Positions 9,640 to 32,100 of a stretch of 64,000 nt of DNA are shown here, in pieces (the stretch's first letter is position 1; each line of letters begins with the position of its first letter). Under the pieces are notes generated by a model. That model did not search any database. It was not told the origin of the DNA and saw only the letters and a list, made by a program, of their open reading frames with translations. A program made the position numbers and the translations under genes. Source of the stretch: Mesostigma viride (taxonomy: Eukaryota > Streptophyta > Mesostigmatophyceae > Mesostigmatales > Mesostigmataceae); NCBI GenBank assembly GCA_009746045.1, contig RPFO01000199.1:102001-166000 (forward strand). Direction: 5' to 3'.

Positions 9640-10070
9640 ACTCCACCGCATCGACAGGTTCTGGACATGCCGCTACCTGAGTGAGCGGCGCAAGTGGCGC
9701 ATTCTGTTCAAGGCCCTTGTCCTCAGCATCCTCCTATACGGCTGCGACGTCGCCGAGGTGTAAACCCTGGACCGGCAGGCGCTTTAGGAGCAAGCAGCTT
9801 GACGGCACCGTCACTGGAATGCTCCTGTCACATCCTCCGCAGGTGGAGGTTATTGGTCCTGAGGATAGCCGCTACACTACCGCCTCGTCTGCCATTACAG
9901 TAGAGGACAGCTCGGATGAGGATTACATCCCCATCTAGTGCTTAACGGTTGGGGGATGATGCAGACGATATTTGTTTAAACTTTTGTGTAATTATTTTTC
10001 TAATGAGATTAGCATAGTACTCCGTGGCATGCCTTTGCGCATGACACGCAAGTACTTACTTACTTACTTA
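9640..10070 (+). pseudogene. LINE E: ORF2 C-terminal remnant, 3' UTR and (ACTT)n tail
   Basis: 9640-9760 reads RKWRILFKALVLSILLYGCD, the classic block behind a LINE reverse transcriptase, then a stop. After a deletion the frame resumes and ends in ITVEDSSDEDYIPI at 9938. The 3' UTR ends in a partly self-complementary GTGGCATGCC...GCATGACACGC motif followed by ACTTACTTACTTACTT (10050-10068). The same 3' end recurs at 12985, 18200, 36000 (minus) and 40205. Confidence 0.7.
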
Positions 10071-10235
10071 TCCTCGGCGTCCGTTACCAAGAGCGCCGCA
10101 CCTGGGCCGAGAACTCCTGCAAGCTTCCTCTTGTCACCCGGCCATACCATCCAATGTTGTTGTGTTGTTTACATTCCCACCCTTGCAGGAAGTAGCCTAG
10201 AATGTATTATAGGCCATATGCCCCTTCTCAGGGAT

Positions 10236-12230
10236 TGAATTGAATTGAATTGAATTGTAACATAACTCCGTTGGGAGTATATGTAGCACATAGCCCAGAG
10301 AAGGGGCATATGGCCTATCATACATTCTAAGCTACTTCCTGCAAGGGTGGGAATGTAAACAACACTTGCTCTAGGTGCACTAGGGCACCTGCACCACCCA
10401 GAGTTTCAGGCAACACCCAGCTAAGGGGAGCCTGTCATAGGTGGGGAAGATCAGCACAGCTATACAAAAGCTAGGGCATGGCTTCTCAGCAGGGAGTGAC
10501 CCCCTGCATGGGCACTGCATAATTAAATAAAGCTAGGTATCATCTGGAGGGTGGCTCATCATAGGCACACATGTACATGACTAGAAAAGGCTAGGCTCAG
10601 CTGGTATAGTGCCTGTAGTAGGCGGGCATGTACAAGGCCACTGTCTATCTATTCTACACTACTGCTGCTGTATTCCCCTAGGCTGGGGCTGCCGGAGTCG
10701 CTGGGGCCGCGGTGGTCGAGGGGGTCGCGTGCCAGGGCTTGTGGCCGACGTAGATGGCCGCCCCCTTCCAGTACACCGGCTGGCCCGCCTTGGTCTGCCG
10801 GAGCTGGAGGTAGGTCGGCCATAGCTCCCGTCGCCGTTGTTGCTGCGCCAGGGTCAAGTCGTCGTCCACGGTGAAGGGAGCGTTCGCGAGCCGCTTGCGG
10901 CGTCTGAGAAACGAAATCTTGTCCGCTGGGCTGTCAAAGATGAGAAGAAGCGGAGGCGCCCCTGCCTTACCCCGCGCGCGGGGGAGGCGGTGGGCGGTCA
11001 GCTTAATCTCACCAAGGAGGCCCATGCGTGCAAGGATTTTGCTCTCAAACGCACGTGCAAGCTTCTCGGAATTCTCACCTTCTTCCATGTCGAAGTTCTT
11101 GAGTATGGCGTTGAGGCTGCGCTTGGCGAGCTCGGCCTCCTCGCGGAGGTCAAGCGTCTGCCGTTGAAGCTGGGCTGCGACGGCGGAGGTGGTGGAGGTG
11201 GTATGTTGCTTAAGCATGTCCGCCCAGGTGGTGATGTGAGGAGCATCGCCGGCCAGGCCAGCCGGGGCTGGCTTGGCGGCAATGTCCTTCACCGCCTGGG
11301 CGGTGAGGCCTGCGGTGTTCTGCAGAACCTCGATAGCAATGGCGTTGTCCTTAAGACGCTGGTCGATGTCACGGAGCTGGGCGGTGATGGCGTCGGAGGT
11401 GGAGGTGGTGGCGGTGGAGGAGGCGAGGAGGGTGGAGGTGGCGGTGGAGATGGCGGAGGTGGCGGTGGAGAGGAGGGGGAGCTCGGCAGCCAGCGTGCTG
11501 CCCATGGCCGCCACATCTGCTGCGATTGGGGCCACGTGCTGCTCGAGGGCCTCCTGGAGGAGTGAGCGGATGGAGGCTTCGGTTAAGGTGGTGGTGAGGG
11601 GCTTTCGGGGCCAAAGCTCCGAGATGGAGCGTCCAAGGAGGGAGAAGAGAGCGTATTCCTGGAGGTGGGGGCGGCGGAGGCTGGGAAAGTGGTCGAAAGA
11701 GGAGACGATATTCAGGCGAGAATCAAAGAGGCGGCCTCGGTTGAAGAGCTGCTTGCACAATTCAACAAGCGAGGCGTGTGATCCCCAAAACACGCAGCCC
11801 AGGATGCGGTCCTCGGTAAACTCGTCAACAAAGCCGGGCTGGCGGGCTTCAGCTACAAATTCGAGCTCGACCCAGCTCGGCTCGGCAGGGCGACTGCGCT
11901 TGGGTTCTGGCGACGCTGCTGGCGATGCGGGCTCAGCAGGGGGATGGGCGACCACTAGAGCTTGGCTAGTGGCGCCGCTGCCTTCTGCCTGGCCGGTTGG
12001 CGAAGCTGCAGCCGGGGCTGCAGGCGTATTTTCATTGCTGAGCGCAGCCGCCAGGCTGCGTTGCGTCGAGAGGCGTTTGCTCATCGTATAGTGCGTTATA
12101 GCTTCGGAAAATTATATCAGCATGTGCGTCTAAGAAAGACGAAGCGATTGTGATATTCACAGCTGAATTCGGTGCTCAAACGTGAAAGTTATGAGCTCCG
12201 ACAGCCATGGCTACCTCGTGGCTCGTGGCT
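10236..12230 (-). mobile_element. Element B copy 4: full-length ORF1-only retroelement (1995 bp)
   Basis: The element is flanked by GGGAT (10231-10235 and 12231-12235). On minus it has a short leader, an intact ORF (12084-10678), a 3' UTR of about 420 bp and a (TTCAA)n tail behind the CTCCCAACGGAG hairpin. It has the same size and plan as element A but only distant protein similarity. It lies inside another B copy, in the opposite orientation. Confidence 0.85.
10678..12084 (-). CDS. L1-ORF1p-like protein of element B (intact, 468 aa)
   Basis: The order of parts matches the A protein. There is an Ala/Pro-rich N-terminus (1-70) and a globular part (about 70-175) ending near SISELWPRKP. A coiled coil with Ser/Thr-Ala repeats follows (about 185-315, including DIDQRLKDNAIAIEVLQN). 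Then come an RRM-like part (about 320-405; HRLPRARGKAGAPPLLLIF) and a C-terminal domain (VDDDLTLAQQQRRRELWPTY, then YWKGAAIYVGHKPW). RNA binding and chaperone activity are inferred from the L1 ORF1p plan. No reverse transcriptase is encoded, so movement must depend on another element. An intact frame suggests recent mobility. Confidence 0.75.
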   Translation of the reverse strand: MSKRLSTQRSLAAALSNENTPAAPAAASPTGQAEGSGATSQALVVAHPPAEPASPAASPEPKRSRPAEPSWVELEFVAEARQPGFVDEFTEDRILGCVFWGSHASLVELCKQLFNRGRLFDSRLNIVSSFDHFPSLRRPHLQEYALFSLLGRSISELWPRKPLTTTLTEASIRSLLQEALEQHVAPIAADVAAMGSTLAAELPLLSTATSAISTATSTLLASSTATTSTSDAITAQLRDIDQRLKDNAIAIEVLQNTAGLTAQAVKDIAAKPAPAGLAGDAPHITTWADMLKQHTTSTTSAVAAQLQRQTLDLREEAELAKRSLNAILKNFDMEEGENSEKLARAFESKILARMGLLGEIKLTAHRLPRARGKAGAPPLLLIFDSPADKISFLRRRKRLANAPFTVDDDLTLAQQQRRRELWPTYLQLRQTKAGQPVYWKGAAIYVGHKPWHATPSTTAAPATPAAPA

Positions 12231-12985
12231 GGGATATGTGCTACATATTCTCCCAACGGAGTTATGTTACAATTCAATTCAATTCAATTCAATTCAATTC
12301 AATTCAATTCAATTCAATTCAATTCAATTCAATTCAATTCAATTCAATTCAATTCAATTCATACCATCCGACACCGCCTCCGGCTCTTTGCCGGCCATCT
12401 TGCCCGCACAGACCAGGTGAATACCGATGTGCGCCCTCCTCCTATGGTAGGGTCCCCTTGTCCCATCGCAACCCACGTACTGGCAAACTTTGCGCGCGCC
12501 CCGCACTGACGCGGCGTGACCCGCGGACCTATATGTGACACAACTGCTTGAGGATGCGGGGCTTCTGGCCGGACTATCCGTACTCCGTGCCCGCATGATC
12601 AGTGACAAGGAGAAATGGGCTGCGCCCAGGCTGCGCCCTTTGAAATAAGCACCTTCCCAGGAGGGGGCTGCTCCTGTTTTCTCCCCACTGCCCATTGCTA
12701 GCCAGGGTAGCTAGAAGCCGGCAGGTGGAGGTTATTGCCCCTGAGGATAGCTGCTACGCTACCGCCTCGCCTGCCATTACAGTATCGAGGACAGCTCGGA
12801 TGAGGATTATATTTGATCCCATCTAGTGACTAGATAGTTGTCGAGCACTTAATATGGTTGGGGCATCATGCAGACGATATTTGTCTGCATGTTTGTTTAA
12901 GCTTTTACGGTTATTGTTTTTCTCATGAGATTAGCATAGTACTCTGTGGCATGCCTATGGGCATGACACGCAAGTACCTGCTTAC

Positions 12986-13047
12986 TTATGCACGCAGGAG
13001 CCCGCCCATGGAGCATTAGCTCGTAGTGCAGAAAACAACCCAAGAGA
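12986..13047. other. Short intergenic gap, no feature seen
   Basis: These 62 bp separate the LINE tail from the stop codon of the minus-strand glycosyltransferase gene, so that gene's 3' UTR must overlap the LINE or be very short. No clear polyadenylation signal was identified. Confidence 0.3.
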
Positions 13048-25121
<12,074 letters not shown>

Positions 25122-26194
25122 GGCGCGGCCGCTTCACCCGTTAAGAGAACGCGGCATACAACAGCCCCGCACGGCTGGCGTTCAGAAAACGCTACCTAAC
25201 GTACCGTTTGCACGTTCAAGTGGATGTAACATTCTATGGCGCATTCTCAATGAGGTTTTCTGTGTCGACAGCACACCGTTGCAATGCCCAGATCGTGAGT
25301 GTAACTCGCAGCCCCATTTATCCACAACGGTGTGGAGACACGAAGCATTTGCAAGTTACCGAAGCATTCAGCACCCGAAATGCAGGTGCTACATATACAT
25401 GCTGCTTTTGCTTCGCTGGCGCCGTGGGTCACCAGGAACGATATCTGCCCCCGATAATACGACAGAAGGCAGCGCGGAATAGCGAACTCTTTTCAACTGC
25501 AAAAGGACACCGTTACAGTTAAATAATGTACTCACCACCTAAATGGACGCAGCCGCTTGGAAGCCATTTCTGCTGCATTATTATTTTGTCGACTTAGGGT
25601 GCAATGCTGTCAGTTGTCAGCCACGCCTCACTTTGTCAGGTGACCGTGGCAGACAACTGCGGGAATCGCGTTCCTGGAGACCTGGACGATATCTCCAAGA
25701 TGGGACGAGTGGCAGGAGCACGGCCGCATTGTACTTGGACCCTGACAGTACGGACGCATAGCTTTGTATATACGGAGATGAATACGGCCGCGCGAAATTC
25801 CTCGAAATGCCCCGTTCGCGTGCAATATCAGGCATGGACACCTGATGGACAGTCATCAACCACAATGGGGCGCCGCGCCGGTTTATTGGAAATTGCTCAT
25901 ATTTCCAAAATGGGACATGCACCCTGATGAAGCCCCGGTGCGAAGGGCATGACAAAAAAAGACGCACGAACGCGCAATTGACAGTCAGAGAGCCATGGCG
26001 TCCTAACCTCGGTCCTAACGCCAGCGCTGAAGTAAGCATGCAGAACCCTGACAATGCAGGAAGTGGTTAACTGCTTCCAGGAGCATATATGGACGAAATG
26101 GGGCTAGGACCAGTTTGGGTAGATTCCTGAAGGGCTCCTTTGTCCTTTCCTGGAAAGGCACCACAAACCATATTGGCTATTTGAGTAACAAAAA
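25122..26194. promoter_or_regulatory. Shared 5' region between divergent XEG113 and IFT54 genes
   Basis: These 1073 bp separate the two start codons. It is less GC-rich than the flanking exons and has no supported ORF. A partial direct repeat (TCCAAGATGGGAC at about 25696, TCCAAAATGGGAC at about 25904) is the only structure noted. Promoters for both genes, and their 5' UTRs, must lie here unless they carry further 5' introns. No TATA box or initiator can be assigned with confidence. Confidence 0.5.
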
Positions 26195-29100
26195 ATGGCA
26201 GAATATTGGGAGATAACGCAAGAGCAGCTTGGAGCAGTAATAAAGAGACCGAAACTCAGTGAAAATTTGTTGAAAAAGCCCCCTTTCCGTTTCCTTCATG
26301 ACATCGTTTCGGAAGTAAGTGCCTGAATATGTGGCACATGGTATTTCTTGCGTACCGTGTGCGTGAACTCTATCCGTATTTGCTGGCAGGCATGCCCATT
26401 CGAGTAACTTCATTGACTTTTCATTCTTCGTAGCCTTAACGACGGGTATGCCTAGGTTTTTACGAAATGAAATTCCTTGATGGTGCCATTCCTACCGGAC
26501 GCCACTTCCATTCCCAGCAAGCGTGTCTGATCATGCCTGCGGTGAATGGTTGGCAGGCTATACGTGTATCAAGTCACCGCGAAAATTTAGTAGCCATTTT
26601 CTAAAAGAGCTTGCGCTAATTGTTCTGCCTCACCACCCTCTTGAATACCGCTTCTCAGACTACAAAGGCGACGGGGTTCGCCACTGGCCTGTATCAGGAT
26701 GAAGAGCTTGATTCCGCCAATATCAAGGTGGGTTGGCAGCGATTAGGCCTTTGCCATGTATGCGGTTCCCTTGATGCGATTGCTGACTGTGTATGGGCCA
26801 CCGCATACACGCCTTGTTTCCTCTGTGTGTGTCTGTATGTATGTCTGTGTCTGTTTGTGCGTGTGTGTGCGTGTGTGTGCATGCTCAACGTGTGGATTAA
26901 ATGAGATGGCCACGGAAATGTTCGTGTATCCAGCGCATGCAGTCTTACATGTGGCTGCCTGCTGCGAGCATGAACCAAAATAGGCATGCCAACAGATGTG
27001 GATGCCCAACTGGAATGCCTCCGCCTTTATATCAGTCATCGCTGCGCAAGGGCAACCAGGAACAGGGTCGACACGCCCGCCCGTAGTTGCCCAGGCATGC
27101 TTTTGCGTGTGGGCTGGATGGCTACATTATTGCGACCTGCCCCACCACCACCGCATCCTGCAGCTTGGTGTGCAGCCATCAAGCCGCCATCTCCTAGGTC
27201 CCTGTGACACACGTGAATGTGAATGCATGCATGCATGCATGAGTACGCGTGCACCCTGCCCAGCATACGACCAGACGTGGTGGGCCCTCCGTGTCCGCAC
27301 AGCCAGCGGTGGCTTGCCTGCGTACGCGTGCTGCCTCCCGCGCGACCCCTTTGCCACCCTTGCCAGCCAGTCGCACGATGCAGGGCGCAGCAGTAGGCCC
27401 TGCTGCGTGTCCATCCCGCCACAGCACCCGCTGGCGGCGCGCGCGCAGTGCGGGGCCAGAGTCTCGTGTCCGTGTCTGCCAGCAGATTGGGGGGGGCATT
27501 GGTGGAGGGAGGGGCACAGGGGAGCCCTTCCGCCGGCGGTGGTGTGTGGCCAGGTTTCCTTGGGGTTTGGGCAGCTGGTGGTCGCATGGAGGGTTGGTGG
27601 CCCTCCAATCACGGGAGTGCTTCTGCTGGCCGTGCGCATGCCCGCCTGTGCTGGCTGTCGCATGGATAACATGGTCACAGTAGGACAGTACACTTATGCC
27701 TCCTCGGGCGTAGGGGTGCACTGGCCATGCGCACGCGGCTGTGGCTGTGCGCCCCCTGCCGCTTGTGGCTGCCTCTCCACCCCATGCCTCTGCATGTGCG
27801 CCGGTGCTGACATTTTGGGCTGACACACGCAACCACGCCTGTTGCTGTGCGCGTCCCCCTGCCCCTCCTGCCTTGCATGCGCAGGACAAGGACGGCAAGG
27901 TGTCCTTCCTCAACAAGATCATCAACCTGGTGGGCATTGTGCTGGGCCAGCACGTGCCCGCGAAACCTCTCAAGGTGGGCGGCCCAGTGGAAGCTAGCCC
28001 ACGCACCCTTGCTGCCCCGCCCGCCCGCTTGCCCACACCATCATGCCCTTGCCCATCCACCCACCCAGCCAGGGATGCCCACACGGAAGGCAACGGCCGC
28101 CGCCCACCTGCGCTCCCCTCGTAGTTTCCCGCCTCCCCTTACACCAATGGGAAAAGGTCTTTCCCCACCGCGCGCGCCCCCTCCCCTCTCACAGCGCGCG
28201 CGTCCCCTCCCTTCCTGTCCCCATCCTTTCCTTCCCCACCGCGCGCACCTTCTCCCTGTCTTTGACCATCCCCTTCCCTTTGATGCATCTTGGCAGGTGC
28301 CTCCTGCCACGCCAAGGTTATGGCGCTAATGCCATGCTCGGTGTAGCGGACGCGAGGGATGGGCATCGTCGGCTATCGTGGCTGCGCCTTGGTCCCACAA
28401 CTACCCGCGTGCAAGGCCGATTAAGCTGTTTTTTTGGCCCTGTGTCACACTCTGGGCCTGGGTGCCGTATCCCCAACGATACCTTTGTTCGCGTGGAAGC
28501 TGACCGTGGTTAGCCACCCTGCGACTGTGTACCTGGCGCGCTGCCTGCTGTCCCCCCGCAGATTGTGGCGGGGCTTGAGCCAGAGCACACCAACACGTTC
28601 CTGCAGGTACGCATGCGGTGGGCATGCACATGCAGGCGTTTGTAGGGTGCATGACCCGGCCGTCCGGTGCTATCCACGCGCATGGCAAGGGAGGGGGCCA
28701 TCATCCCCATGGCCAGCCCCCATGAGGGCCCTGGTGAGGGCTGAGACCCGTGCTTGCTGATGAGGGCCGCGCTGGCCTGGGGCGCCCATCCTGACCAGAT
28801 GCCGGCTAGGCTGCATGCACCGCTGCATGTGGAGGGGGGTTGCTGCGCGTGTTCGAGCTGCATGTCGCACCAGGTCTCGCTTTTCATGGCCACCTGTGGG
28901 TGGGGTGTATGGCCGGTGACTGGCATCCGCAACCTGTTGATGGAGTGTATGGCCGGTGACTGGCATCCGCTGGGTGTCTTTATGGGGTGTATGGCCGGTG
29001 ACTGGCATCCGCTGGGTGTCTTTATGGGGTGTATGGCTGGTGACTGGCATCCGCTGGGTGTCGTCACGCTAGGGTTGGATGGGGCGCAGGCGTGCGGGTG

Positions 29101-32100
29101 ATGGCAGGCAGCGGCATGGACCAAGCACACGCACGCGCCACGCAACCGTGCGTGCATGCTGTATGAGGGGTACTTTCAACACACTCCAGTGGCATCCCCA
29201 TGGAATGGGATGCAAATATGTGAATAGCAAACAATGGTGGAAGTGTGGGGTAGGGTGTGGCAGTGATAGCGCCCGTGCGCCGTGCCAATCTTCATCGGAG
29301 TGTTGTCGTTCCACCGGCGGCCCCCTTGTAACCTACGTGGCTGGCACCCTGCAGATGCTGGCGGCGGCGGCCACCCAGGTCGGGTCCGGCAGCGAGCCGT
29401 TTGTTGCGCGCGTGCTGGGGGGTGAGGAGCAGCCACCTGCGGGCGCAGCACCGCCACCGGCCGCAGCACCCCCGTACGTGTGCGCTGCGTACGCTGTTCG
29501 ATGCAGGGTCCCAGGCACGCATTTGAGCAGCACATTCCCTGTCTCGTCGTACGATGACAAAGCCAAGCGCCCCAACTAGCGCTGAACCCCCACGTCTGCG
29601 GCCGGAGAGTGACCATCACGACATGTGGTGTGGCTTGTGCCGGAATGGGGGTACGGGTCGCTCCACATGCAGGTCGAAACCCGCTGATGGATGCCTAGCG
29701 CACATGGAGCGGCAGGAAGTGTCGCTGTGCAGTGGGTGGGCGGGTGGGGGGCAAGGGGCGAGGGGGCTGGGGGGCCGTGTGCATGCGCGCACGCTCGTGC
29801 CCTCCGTGGCCCCATGTTGTGCGACACCTCGGGGCATGTGCTCTGGCTGCGTACAGCCACGTAAACTGGAGGCATCCCCACTGCTGCCACACCACACCCG
29901 ACATTTGCCGCGTGCTGACCGCTGCCCCTGCTCACGCGTGCCACCTTCCCTCCCCATGCCACGCATGTGCAGGCCCGCGGCTGCCCCCCCACCGCGGCAG
30001 CCCAGCCCTGCACCGGCCCCCCCTGCCAGCATCGACATCGCTCCACCGACAGAAGCCGCCAGCGCAGGGGCCCTGCGTGGTATGTGCGGTCAGATGATGG
30101 GCGTTGGGTTTGGTTTCATGCCCGCACGTGTGCAGCAGTTGGCCACGCAATGATTCTGGGGCCTTCACATGCGCATGCTCGCATCACATACCATCGCCCG
30201 ATGGGCCGCTTCTCCCTATGGTCGCAGTGGCGTGGTGGCGGATTTTGATATCTGTGTGCTGGCCGCGTGCATGCGTGTATGCTTGCCGCAAGGCATGCCT
30301 ACATCGCAGATTAGCACATGGGCCAAGGGTATCGGAGCCGTGCCAGGGACCAGCAGATATCCACATCTACCCGTGCAAAACCCGCCTGTGCTGCCGGAGG
30401 GGTGGCCGCTTGCCAGGCATGCACCGCTGCTGGCCTGCCTGCCTACAACAGCTACTGCCCTTACTTTGTGTATGCGCACATGGAGCATTGGCGTGGCCTG
30501 CCTGGCTGATGCCGCCCCCTTTTCCGGCTGTGGTGGATGACCCTTCTCTGCATGAAATGTTGTTGTTTCTCGTTATGACCACTACCGCCGTCGATATTTC
30601 CCCCCCCTAATTGTTCTTGTTTTGCTATTTATTGCCAACCACCGATCCATGGTGTCTGGATACATCCGACGAACGTTTCTGGTTGGTGGCGCGCCGCAGC
30701 GGATGACGAGGAGGACGGCGGAGCCGGCGGCAAGGACAGCAGCGCCAAGAAGGAGAAGCGGTCCTCGCGCTCCTCGCGCCCCTCCGCGTCCTCCAAGCGG
30801 CCGCCCGCCGCGTCCCCCGAGGAGAACGAGGCCGAGGGGGGGCCGCCCGCCCCCGCGATACCCACCCCCACAGTGCGGCCGCCCTCGCAGCGCTCCAGCT
30901 TCCGGGGGGAACTCAAACCCAAAGGTGAGCGCTGAGGCATGAGGTGGGTGCAAGCCAACATGGGAGCCCAGACCGCAAGTGAGCGTGGGATGGCCCATGC
31001 CCCACGGCACGGGTGCTGCAAGTGCTGGCGCCATATGCTGCAGACCCTGCCTTGCCCTGCCTTTTTTTGCGCATGTTGACAAACGCATTAGGGCCGGTCT
31101 TGCAAGGTGGCGCACCACCTGCGGCGCCCTGGGCTGTTTGGGGTAACTATCTCGGCTGTTTGTCTGGGGATGGGTTGGCCTCGGTGTCCATAATCCGCGT
31201 TGGCACATGCGCGGGGAGTAGCAGCCACATGCACGCTCTTGTCTCACGGACTACTGTGCGTCGGATATCCACAACACTTTGGTGGCCCTTGCCCCGCTAG
31301 CAGAGCCTGCGGTCGAGGAGCCGGAGCCCGCGCCTGCCCCTGAACCGCCCCGCCGGCCAGAGCGGCCCCAATCCGCACGCAAGGCGCCGCCCAAGCTGCC
31401 GACCAACGTGGTCACCGTGGACAAGAAGGTACGTGTGCAGACAAGACATGATTTGTAGGTATCCATAAGCCAATGGTTTTTGCGCTTTTGACAAACTTGA
31501 TGTGTAGATACGTTCAGTGCGTACTAGCTGGGTCCACGTTGGGGATGAGCATGCAGGTGGGTGATGGGTGGATAGCTGGTCTTGGCGGTAGGCAGGCAGA
31601 GGCTGCATGGTATGGACCTCACTTGGACCACAAGAGCTCATTTCATTGCTGCCTTCTTACGTAGAGCGTTCGTCCCGCGTCCCTGCCCTGCCTCTGCCCC
31701 TGCCTCTGCCCCTGCCTCTGCCCGGTTCCCTCCTGTCGGCGCGGCAGGTAGAGGTGGCCAAAGGGTCGCTGCCGCCCAAGCTGGGCGCCAAGGAGCCTGC
31801 GGCGGCAGCGCCCAAGGGCCGGCGCATCATGAGTGAGGGCGACGCGGGCGATGACGCGGACGAGGACGAGGGCATGGGTGACTCCACCAATGTGGTGGTG
31901 GACGCGCCCTTCCCCACGCAGGTGCGCCGCATGCGGTGGTTGGAATGTGGAAAAGAAAAGCGCTGCGTGCATGCAACTGTGTGCACCCACTCATTTGGCC
32001 CCCCATTTGTGTATGTGTGTGTGTGCGCGTACGGCGATTGACATGACCTATCGATGGTAGCTCCATTGAGGGTGATACCTCATGTCAAATGGAGGGTACT

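Larger units (their letters stand above)
10151..12360 (+). mobile_element. Element B 3' end (host copy), plus strand, with 18-unit AATTC tail
   Basis: The 5'-truncated B 3' end starts at about 10151 (GTTGTTTACATTCCCACC) and is split at 10235. It resumes at 12231 with ATGTGCTACATATTCTCCC and the ACTCC/GGAGT-type hairpin, and finishes in a perfect (AATTC)18 tail at 12271-12360. It is flanked by CATACCATCC in the LINE. Confidence 0.8.
10071..12985 (+). pseudogene. LINE E remnant interrupted by nested element B copies
   Basis: The LINE sequence runs 10071-10150 and resumes at about 12361, with CATACCATCC duplicated at the break. The homologous, uninterrupted stretch at 40206-40770 supports the join. 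After the break the frame reads TIRHRLRLFAGHLARTDQ, then degenerates. It ends with the usual E 3' UTR and a short (TTAC) tail at about 12975-12985. About 2.2 kb of B sequence sits inside. Confidence 0.7.
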
